Of a stretch of 14,125 nucleotides of DNA, positions 7,779-14,125 are shown piece by piece. Position 1 is the stretch's first letter, and each line of letters begins with the position of its first letter. This stretch comes from Methylococcaceae bacterium (lineage in GTDB: Bacteria; Pseudomonadota; Gammaproteobacteria; Methylococcales; Methylomonadaceae), in assembly GCA_947505055.1 (NCBI GenBank), contig CANNLO010000091.1:1-14125 (forward strand), given 5' to 3'. The notes under the pieces were generated by a model, which did no database searches, was not told the origin of the DNA, and saw only the letters and a list, made by a program, of their open reading frames with translations. The position numbers were made by a program, and so were the translations under genes.

Positions 7779-8933
7779 ATGAAAATATTATTAGTATCAC
7801 CAACACCAACACACCCACAAAATGCCGGTAATAGAATAAGAATATTTAAAATAGTTGAGTTCCTCAGAGAGCAAGAACATCATGTCAGTTTTGTATATTC
7901 AAATCAAGAGAAAGATTGTGATATTGGAGAAATGCGAAGTTATTTTGGTAATGATCTATATGTTGTTGATTATTTGAAGCCAGCAATACGCAAGAAAAAT
8001 AAATGGATTGATAGGGTATTAAACAAGCTAAATAAAGATAGGCAATATTACTCCAATATAGATGACTTTTATAACCAAAATCTTGATAGCTTTCTTCAGG
8101 ACCTTATAAGCAAAAATATATTTGATTGCGTTATCCTTATATATATTTTTTTAACAAAAGCTTTTTTAAATTTTCCCGCATCAACGCTTAAAGTGTTAGA
8201 TACCCAAGATGTAATGGCTAATAGACACCGACTCTTTCTTGAGAACGGAAAAAAGCCTTCATGGTATTCAACATCCGCTGCCGAGGAAAAGAAAGGTTTA
8301 GATCGTGCCGACCATATTCTTTCTATACAAGATAATGAAAAAAATCATTTTAGTAAATTAACATCAAAACCAGTTACTACAATTGGCCACATGGTTGATA
8401 TTTTTCCCTTAAAATACACAACGCCTCCAAGGAAAAAAATTCTTTTTTTAGGGTCAAGCAATCCCAGCAATGTCTTTGGTATTCAAACTTTCATTACTGA
8501 AATATTTCCAGCTATAAGAAAATCGATTCCTGATCTTGAACTTATTATAGTAGGGACGATATGTTCAAAGATCATGGATCAAGAAGGTATTGTGAAGATG
8601 GGAGAGATGCCAAACCTTAAATCAATTTACGACTTATCAGATATTGTCATCAATCCACTAACTATTGGTACTGGTTTAAAAATAAAATCAATAGAAGCTT
8701 TAGGATTTTCTAAGGCATTAATTTCAACCACAGTTGGCGCTGATGGTCTTGAAGACGGCATAAACTCGGCCTTTCTTTTAGCAAATAATGCTGAAGAATT
8801 TTGTACTGCACTTAATTCAATTATTTATGATTCTGAAAAATATCTAACTCTATGTAACAATGCTACAAAATTTGTCGAAAAATGGAACAAGAATATCAAG
8901 GATGAGCTTCAATATTTACTTTCATCTAAATAA
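7779..8933 (+). CDS. GT4-like glycosyltransferase (GT-B fold), first of three
   Basis: This 384-residue protein has two Rossmann-like halves. It starts KILLVSPTPTHPQNAGNRIR, with a glycine-asparagine turn in place of the usual GGxxR acceptor loop. VLDTQDVMANRH (139-150) ends the N-terminal half. The C-terminal half begins near KKILFLGSSNPSN (219-231) and has LIIVGT (255-260) and GTGLKIKSIEAL (297-308). In that stretch E306 stands where GT4 enzymes hold the ribose of the nucleotide-sugar. It should be a retaining, cytoplasmic-face transferase; sugar specificity is not readable. It is preceded by a 101 bp gap without a convincing promoter and has no Shine-Dalgarno, and looks more AT-rich than gmd and the wzt core. 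Confidence 0.82.
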   Translation: MKILLVSPTPTHPQNAGNRIRIFKIVEFLREQEHHVSFVYSNQEKDCDIGEMRSYFGNDLYVVDYLKPAIRKKNKWIDRVLNKLNKDRQYYSNIDDFYNQNLDSFLQDLISKNIFDCVILIYIFLTKAFLNFPASTLKVLDTQDVMANRHRLFLENGKKPSWYSTSAAEEKKGLDRADHILSIQDNEKNHFSKLTSKPVTTIGHMVDIFPLKYTTPPRKKILFLGSSNPSNVFGIQTFITEIFPAIRKSIPDLELIIVGTICSKIMDQEGIVKMGEMPNLKSIYDLSDIVINPLTIGTGLKIKSIEALGFSKALISTTVGADGLEDGINSAFLLANNAEEFCTALNSIIYDSEKYLTLCNNATKFVEKWNKNIKDELQYLLSSK

Positions 8934-8969
8934 ATGCTTTATTGCATTATTTAACAATATCTAAAAAAA

Positions 8970-10157
8970 ATGAAAAAAATTCTAGCCATTTCTTATCTAC
9001 CTCCTATGCCAGATCAACAGTCTGGTGATCTGCGTTTTTTTTCAATATTACAGATTCTTACAAAATCAGGACAAGTAACACTTGCAATAAGGAACTTATC
9101 TTCATGGCGACTGAAAACGCCTGATTACAAACGATATGAATCTATGTTCATGGATGCTGGGATAACCTTATTCGAAGGAAATATTTTTTCTGCAATAAAT
9201 TCAGATAAGTTTGATTTAGTGATTTTTGAATTCTATTATTCAACAACTGAATTTTTTGAAATGGCACGTTATTTTCAGCCACATGCAATACTCGCCATTG
9301 ATACAGTGGATGTGCATTTCAATCGCATGCAAGCCAAGGCGGCATTAACTGGAGAAGTTTCCGACAAAGAAGAAGCCCAACAAGTCCGGTCCAAAGAATT
9401 AAATGCTTACCAAAAAGCCGATGTTGTTATTGCCGTTTCTGAAGATGACAAAACACTACTAAAAAAAATATTGCCAAATAAATACATTACTGTTTTACCT
9501 AATGTACATATTATTCATGAACCAGCAACACAAAAGATGCGTGAATTTGGAAGATTAATATTTATCGGAGGGTTAGCGTTCTCACCTAATATTGACGCTG
9601 TTTTGTATTTTTTAACTGAAGTCATGCCAATTATTCGAACTCGAACAAATGATGTAAAACTCAGTATTATTGGCAGCAATGTTCCACAAGAAATTATTAA
9701 CATGGCCTCGCAAGATGTGGAAATAATTGGCTATGTCCCAGATACTACACCCTATCTCCAATCAGCTTATATTTCTATTGCCCCACTGCGCTATGGGGGG
9801 GGTATGAAAGGCAAAGTTGGCGAAGCCATGTCTCATGGTTTACCTGTAGTTACGACTCGTTTCGGTGCTGAAGGCTTTGGTCTTATACCGGGCGTTGATC
9901 TACTTGTTGCTGAGACACCTGATACTTTTGCAGATGCTATTGTAAAATTGTTAGATGATACAATTTACTACAACAAAGTTAGTGACGCAGGATATTGTTT
10001 TATAAAAGATAACTATTCCCCTCAATCCATGCAGATAAAAATAGAATCTTTCTTAGAACTGATAAACAAAATTACTCCACTTAAATCAGCTTGGCACGAA
10101 AGATTACCATATCATTTCAAAATTTTATTTGAACGCTATATCGGCTGGCGATTCTAA
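8970..10157 (+). CDS. GT4-like glycosyltransferase (GT-B fold), second of three
   Basis: The 395 residues start KKILAISYLPPMPDQQSGDLRF, the typical N-terminal strand and acceptor loop of this class. AIDTVDVHFNRMQAKA (109-124) and DVVIAVSEDDK (151-161) follow, the latter closing the first domain. RLIFIGGLAFSPNIDAV (195-211) opens the second domain, and PLRYGGGMKGKVGEAMSHGLPVV (272-294) is the donor-binding block, with E285 as the ribose-binding glutamate. It is probably a retaining sugar transferase working on a lipid-linked acceptor. The codons for YGGG contain a run of eight G bases (9795-9802), right in the donor loop. The C-terminus ends in an aromatic, basic tail (FERYIGWRF) that resembles the end of the next gene product. 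It lies 36 bp downstream of the previous glycosyltransferase gene. Confidence 0.87.
   Translation: MKKILAISYLPPMPDQQSGDLRFFSILQILTKSGQVTLAIRNLSSWRLKTPDYKRYESMFMDAGITLFEGNIFSAINSDKFDLVIFEFYYSTTEFFEMARYFQPHAILAIDTVDVHFNRMQAKAALTGEVSDKEEAQQVRSKELNAYQKADVVIAVSEDDKTLLKKILPNKYITVLPNVHIIHEPATQKMREFGRLIFIGGLAFSPNIDAVLYFLTEVMPIIRTRTNDVKLSIIGSNVPQEIINMASQDVEIIGYVPDTTPYLQSAYISIAPLRYGGGMKGKVGEAMSHGLPVVTTRFGAEGFGLIPGVDLLVAETPDTFADAIVKLLDDTIYYNKVSDAGYCFIKDNYSPQSMQIKIESFLELINKITPLKSAWHERLPYHFKILFERYIGWRF
9795..9802 (+). repeat. G8 homopolymer tract inside a glycosyltransferase gene
   Basis: Eight consecutive G bases encode G276, G277 and the first two bases of G278 in the donor-sugar loop. It is the longest G or C run noticed in the window. 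Gain or loss of one base would shift the frame and remove the last third of the enzyme. Runs of this length can mediate slipped-strand phase variation, but a glycine-rich motif alone could also explain it. Confidence 0.5.
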
Positions 10158-10215
10158 TTTTATAGAAAATAAACTCTCTGAATAAAATATCCATCTGAGA
10201 GCAAAAGGCAACTAC

Positions 10216-11388
10216 ATGCATAACAAAATTGTTTTTGAAGAGTACAAACCAACGATTGTTGTCTTTTCTCTTTATCCTGAAACTCATGCCTGCCCAGTTA
10301 TTCGTATTATTGATCCTTTAGTTGTAAATAATTATAAAGTACTTTGGGGGGCAAAATATATACAATCAAAATGGTCATTCGATTTAGAGGCTGCATATAC
10401 CGCAGACTTAATAATCATACAACGCCATTTCCCTTCAGCACATACAGTAGAATTACTTGAAAAAATATTAAAGTCAAACGTACCCATTGCTTATGAACTG
10501 GATGACATGCTTATTGGATTGCCTAGTTTCCATCCAAGCTATGAAAATCTAAATTATCATAAACCCTATATAAAGTGGATATTAAAAGCTGCTGATATGG
10601 TTATTGCCTCAACCCCAAACCTGCAAATCTCTTTAAAAAAATACACCACTCGACCCATCCACGTACAAACTAACCTGGTGAACTGGGACCTGTTTAACTC
10701 TTCCCCTAGACCTATTAGCCCTCCGTTTACTTTTCTTGTTTCTGGTACATCGACTCATACAACCGATTGGTCAATTATTGAAGAATCGCTTTTAAAAATA
10801 CTTAGCAACTATCCGGATAAAGTCAAAGCCATCTTCTTTGGCAACTTACCTGAGAAATTTTTAAATCACCCCGCAGTGCAATTAATTAAATTTGAAGATG
10901 GGTATAAAAAGTATGCCGATAAATTAAAAAAAATAAACGTTAATTGTGCTTTGGTACCTTTGGAGGATACTCACTTTAATAATTGTAAAAGCAATATTAA
11001 ATGGCTTGAATATTCAGCTGCTGGAATTGCTGGCATTTACAGCAATATAACACCATACAATTCATCTATCCGCCACGGCGAAACAGGTTTTCTTGTTAAA
11101 AATACTGCTGATGCTTGGTTTCAGGCCATGAACCAATTGATAAAAAACCCAGGAACAGCACTTGAAATGGTTGAAAATGCACGAGTTGAAGTGCGTAACA
11201 ACTATAGTGTTGAAAGTTCGTCAGCTGATTATAATAAATTTATTCACAGCTTAGTTGGTCAACCGCATCAACGCAATTTTTTTTCCAAGCTATCAATACT
11301 ACCCACACGAATGAAAGAAAACACTAAAACAAGATTGACAGCATTTTTAAATAAACATATTTTGTGGCGTTTTACCCCACAAAAATAA
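10216..11388 (+). CDS. GT-B glycosyltransferase, third of three
   Basis: This 390-residue protein has GT-B organisation but is more divergent than the two before it. PTIVVFSLYPETHACPVIR (12-30) starts the N-terminal domain, ADLIIIQRHFP (63-73) and IAYELDDML (91-99) follow; the YELDD block is common in one group of uncharacterised glycosyltransferases. FLVSGTSTHTTDW (173-185) begins the second domain, and CKSNIKWLEYSAAGIAGIYS (257-276) with HGETGFLV (287-294) forms the donor-binding end, E265 corresponding to the usual ribose-binding glutamate. The start at 10216 is supported by AAAAGG at 10203-10208. The tail ends with LNKHILWRFTPQK, similar in style to the previous gene product. The sugar transferred is unknown. 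Confidence 0.78.
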   Translation: MHNKIVFEEYKPTIVVFSLYPETHACPVIRIIDPLVVNNYKVLWGAKYIQSKWSFDLEAAYTADLIIIQRHFPSAHTVELLEKILKSNVPIAYELDDMLIGLPSFHPSYENLNYHKPYIKWILKAADMVIASTPNLQISLKKYTTRPIHVQTNLVNWDLFNSSPRPISPPFTFLVSGTSTHTTDWSIIEESLLKILSNYPDKVKAIFFGNLPEKFLNHPAVQLIKFEDGYKKYADKLKKINVNCALVPLEDTHFNNCKSNIKWLEYSAAGIAGIYSNITPYNSSIRHGETGFLVKNTADAWFQAMNQLIKNPGTALEMVENARVEVRNNYSVESSSADYNKFIHSLVGQPHQRNFFSKLSILPTRMKENTKTRLTAFLNKHILWRFTPQK

Positions 11389-11404
11389 ATCTACTGAACT
11401 TACT

Positions 11405-12295
11405 ATGCAACAAAATAATATAAAAACGGTTATTTGTATGACGACATATAATCGAATCGATTGTGCACGAATAAATCAAGAAATCATTAAGTTAAATTAC
11501 TTCAAACCTCTTCCGATTGTACATACCTGCTCAAGCAGTGCTTACCATCAACACATAGAAGATGTATTTTTAGCCTGTGAGCCAAAGTCACTACAGCATG
11601 GCGCTTTAGATCTACTGAAACAATCACTGGCATTGGCAATGACTACTTACACACCAGAATACATAGTTCATCTGGAGGGAGACACATGGATTATGAATGA
11701 ACAAATCATCTACGATCTGATTGCAAAAATGGAGCAAGATAAAGAATTAATGATTTGTACTTCCGCTTGGGACGAGGATTTATTGGCATTTAAATATCTA
11801 AAACAACCTAGCCTTAAGTTAAACTTGCAAAAAATTGTCGCCGCAGTTGCGCGTAAAGCTGGCTTTTCTTATCAACTTGCTTGCAGGGACAGTCTCGCTA
11901 CGCAATTTTTTATCATTAGAACAACACCGGAAGTAATCAGCACTTTTATGACTTTAGAACCAATCCCTGGAATTGATCTAGAACAGGCACTTTATCGCAA
12001 TTTTTTTAAAGTCTTTAAGGATCGTAATTTACTACGTCTTACAACCCGCGAACCTATACATCCCTTTAATCGATATGTAACTGAAAAAATGACTCTGTTT
12101 TCTCAGCATTGGCCGATTCGTGGAAGTGCCAACGATATCCGAGACTCTACACATCCGCGTTATATTTCACCTAACGCTGATGGTAAACGCGAGACTCTGA
12201 TGCGGTTTCCTACGATACATCGCGGCGAATGTATTCAGAAACTTCTCAATGCCAAAACATTTGATTACTATAACCCTGGGGCTTCGAGGACTTAA
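11405..12295 (+). CDS. Divergent GT-A-like putative glycosyltransferase
   Basis: The 296 residues do not match a family I can name with certainty. The start, KTVICMTTYNRIDCARI (7-23), looks like the first strand and turn of GT-A enzymes. YIVHLEGDTWIMN (86-98) has an E91-G92-D93 triplet where such enzymes carry a DxD metal site at the end of a strand. Between them the sequence has a cysteine- and histidine-containing stretch (VHTCSSSAYHQHIEDVF) instead of the usual VDDxS block. SLATQFFIIRTTPEVI (173-188) could be the acceptor-side strand, and the last 70 residues are rich in Arg, His and Pro. No membrane segment is seen. It follows the GT-B gene by 16 bp, so it is probably in the same operon. 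A glycosyltransferase role is likely from context; another sugar-modifying role is possible. Confidence 0.55.
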   Translation: MQQNNIKTVICMTTYNRIDCARINQEIIKLNYFKPLPIVHTCSSSAYHQHIEDVFLACEPKSLQHGALDLLKQSLALAMTTYTPEYIVHLEGDTWIMNEQIIYDLIAKMEQDKELMICTSAWDEDLLAFKYLKQPSLKLNLQKIVAAVARKAGFSYQLACRDSLATQFFIIRTTPEVISTFMTLEPIPGIDLEQALYRNFFKVFKDRNLLRLTTREPIHPFNRYVTEKMTLFSQHWPIRGSANDIRDSTHPRYISPNADGKRETLMRFPTIHRGECIQKLLNAKTFDYYNPGASRT

Positions 12296-12338
12296 GTTGA
12301 ATAGTATAAACTTCAAAATGTGAAGAATGAAACCCCAG
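12276..12338 (+). other. Inverted repeat with nested hairpin at a gene end
   Basis: CTGGGGCTTC (12276-12285, inside the last codons of the upstream gene) pairs with GAAACCCCAG (12329-12338) at nine of ten positions, with one C-A mismatch. Inside the loop, CTTC (12311-12314) and GAAG (12322-12325) can form a second small stem. No T-run follows, so it is not a standard intrinsic terminator. It could stabilise a transcript 3' end or separate the upstream operon from the next gene. Confidence 0.25.
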
Positions 12339-12386
12339 CTTAATTAATCACCAGAAAACATATACCTATAGCCTAAAATAAATTCT

Positions 12387-14125
12387 ATGGATTTAATTTC
12401 ATTATCGAATATTTTTAAATCAGCAGACGAAATATTAACCTTTCAGATTATGGGCGCTAAGCGTTCTATATGTGTATTTGAGGGTGGCCAGTTAATTATT
12501 GATCACTTTGACAATGCCCAATGTGCCTTCCTTCGACTAAAAGATAATCCCAATGTCGAATTATTGATTGATAACCCCTATAAGTTTAAGACTATCAAAT
12601 CAGGAGGTTATTTGGGCACGTCTATAAATAAAAATCAACCCTACCTATGGCTTCCAGATTTACCAAAAATCCGCCAGATAAATGAAGACAATTGCATTCT
12701 AGGCGAACAACTGGCACCCATTTATAGTTTATCTTGGGATAGTAACAATCACCTGTCTTTTCAATTAAGCAGTTCAGTTGATTCGGTCACTGATGGAACC
12801 ATCTGGCAATTTGATGAAAACTTCTCGGCTGATGAAATTCTTTCCTTAATACCGATAGAAACTGAAGGCTTTTTCTTATGGGGCTCTCATGGCTGCGTTG
12901 CTAAACCGGCTGATTTATATCGTCATTTGATACATGGTGAGGTTTACGATCTCCGCTACTCGTGGCCACATAACAAAAAATGTTTTTCAGAAAATGAAGC
13001 GCATGCCCTTTATACCGTTTTTTCAGGCCTTGAAAAATCCACAGGTAAAGCGCTTTACCGCTATTTTCAGCAACAACTGGTATTGTCACTGATCCAAAGG
13101 CAAGCAGATGACGGCGGCTGGTATCATGGTATGTGGACAGACAGCTCGGAATGTCATTACCGATTGCATACCAGCGGCGTGCATTTGTTAATGAATGAAT
13201 TTCAGCGCACGAACTGTCCACAAGTACAAATGGCCTTGCAAAAAGCGGTTGGTTTTTTAGCTAAAACCACAGATCAGCTCGATTGCGGGGTTTGGTTTTT
13301 ACATGATTCTTTGGAATTGTCCGAAAAAGCCATGAACAGCGGGCCATTTAAATGGATAGCCAATAAAACCTTGGGTAAAAGTGTATCGAACATGCTGGTA
13401 TTAAATACTCATCTTGATACCACGATTGCTCTCAATCGTTATGGAAAAATAACCGGCGATAAGCAATATGAAGAATTAGTTGACTCTGCCTTAAATTCAA
13501 CGGGTGCAGTCTTAACTCTCAGGTCAGCTGAATGGTTTTATAAGCCTTTATTTTGGGCGATTGGTCTGACTATGCTGCCTACTGATAGAGCCAGCAAATT
13601 ATCCATGCCAGTTCGTGCTATTAAACGTTTTGCCGCAGATTATTTAATTAAAAAACTCCCAGATATTAAAGCACGGTTTCCCCGCCTTGTTATGCCTAAT
13701 GGCTATATCGACAGGGAATTATCTTTAAGAACTTGGGCGATAGATTATCAAACCATTAATTTAATGGATTTGGCTCGCTATGCTTATTCTTTTCCGCAGG
13801 CTTTTGATGAAAGCATTTTAGACAAAGCCATAGAATTTACCCAAACCAGTGGATTAATCAAACGCTACCGGGATTTATCAGCTAACAAACGCTACTCAGT
13901 TGGCTTTTGGTCTGAGGCGCTTTATTATCGTTGCCTTGTCAAACCGGATATGAATTATCGGCAATGGCTGGTTGAGGCGATGCTGGAATGTCATGATCTT
14001 AAATTTGGTATGGCGCCATCCTTATCGGGTACAAATGGCGAAGCAATCCCATTTAATCTTCAATCAGGTACGCCGTTAATACATAACCCGGAAATTGTCG
14101 TGGCTAATTTATGTTACGATCAGCA
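12387..14125 (+). CDS. Large unrecognised protein with alpha-toroid-like half (runs off right edge)
   Basis: From the ATG at 12387 the frame is open for 579 codons to the window end with no stop. Upstream is a 91 bp gap with no Shine-Dalgarno. Residues 1-160 look beta-rich (for example LTFQIMGAKRSICVFEGGQLII from residue 17). From about 200 on the protein is helical, with aromatic- and Gly-rich turns: RQADDGGWYHGMWTD (238-252), CHYRLHTSGVHLLMNEF (256-272), CGVWFLHDSLELSEKA (300-315), LNTHLDTTIALNRYG (339-353), SLRTWAIDYQTINLMDLARY (446-465) and YSVGFWSEALYYRC (503-516). Repeated helix pairs with conserved D, H, W and Y at turns recall the alpha/alpha toroid of glycoside hydrolases, polysaccharide lyases and glucuronyl C5-epimerases. 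No signal peptide is seen, so a cytoplasmic role is likely. The function is not recognised; processing or modification of the glycan is an inference from place and fold. Confidence 0.7.
   Translation, partial: MDLISLSNIFKSADEILTFQIMGAKRSICVFEGGQLIIDHFDNAQCAFLRLKDNPNVELLIDNPYKFKTIKSGGYLGTSINKNQPYLWLPDLPKIRQINEDNCILGEQLAPIYSLSWDSNNHLSFQLSSSVDSVTDGTIWQFDENFSADEILSLIPIETEGFFLWGSHGCVAKPADLYRHLIHGEVYDLRYSWPHNKKCFSENEAHALYTVFSGLEKSTGKALYRYFQQQLVLSLIQRQADDGGWYHGMWTDSSECHYRLHTSGVHLLMNEFQRTNCPQVQMALQKAVGFLAKTTDQLDCGVWFLHDSLELSEKAMNSGPFKWIANKTLGKSVSNMLVLNTHLDTTIALNRYGKITGDKQYEELVDSALNSTGAVLTLRSAEWFYKPLFWAIGLTMLPTDRASKLSMPVRAIKRFAADYLIKKLPDIKARFPRLVMPNGYIDRELSLRTWAIDYQTINLMDLARYAYSFPQAFDESILDKAIEFTQTSGLIKRYRDLSANKRYSVGFWSEALYYRCLVKPDMNYRQWLVEAMLECHDLKFGMAPSLSGTNGEAIPFNLQSGTPLIHNPEIVVANLCYDQ

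Noticed and set aside
8932..8950. AATGC / GCATT hairpin between the first and second GT-B genes
   Set aside because: Five mostly A-T pairs with no T-run; expected by chance in AT-rich DNA.
10174..10201. CTCTC / GAGAG inverted repeat before the third GT-B gene
   Set aside because: Only five pairs with an 18-base loop and no sign of a regulatory role.
12901..13221. Minus-strand open frame of about 106 codons
   Set aside because: It is antisense to the large + strand frame starting at 12387, which has consistent protein-like composition through this region.

Overview
The window is an AT-rich surface-polysaccharide (O-antigen, capsule or exopolysaccharide) biosynthesis region, with almost every gene on the + strand and short gaps between genes. 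Family make-up and protein style suggest a Gram-negative bacterium, probably a gammaproteobacterium; a methanotroph-like or environmental lineage is only a guess. No RNA gene, CRISPR array or origin was found.

Left edge (1-950): the first bases are the 5' end of a minus-strand IS630-like transposase gene and the outer end of its element. It appears to have inserted into an asparagine-synthase-like amidotransferase gene. Only the C-terminal third to half of that gene remains, running in frame up to the IS boundary, so it is most likely a pseudogene.

Modification block (960-4262): a QueC-like PP-loop ATPase with a cysteine cluster, a polysaccharide pyruvyl transferase-family protein, and a GT2 glycosyltransferase. 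The gaps between them are 15-42 bp, which fits a single transcript.

Precursor, export and capping block (4406-7677): a short-form GDP-mannose 4,6-dehydratase with the best Shine-Dalgarno and a plausible promoter, then a Wzt-type ABC-transporter ATPase carrying a C-terminal glycan-recognition-like domain, then a SAM methyltransferase 11 bp behind it. No Wzm permease, Wzx flippase or Wzy polymerase is visible.

Glycosyltransferase block (7779-12295): three different GT-B (GT4-like) enzymes in series, followed by a divergent protein with a GT-A-like start and an EGD motif.

Right edge (12387 to end): a large unfinished reading frame of at least 579 codons encodes an unrecognised protein, whose second half looks like an alpha-helical toroid seen in carbohydrate-active enzymes.

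Working model (inference): Gmd supplies a GDP-4-keto-6-deoxymannose precursor, the glycosyltransferases build a repeat, the pyruvyl transferase, the methyltransferase and possibly the PP-loop enzyme decorate it, and Wzt recognises and exports the finished chain through a permease encoded elsewhere. The loss of the amidotransferase by IS insertion suggests that the glycan structure is changing in this lineage.
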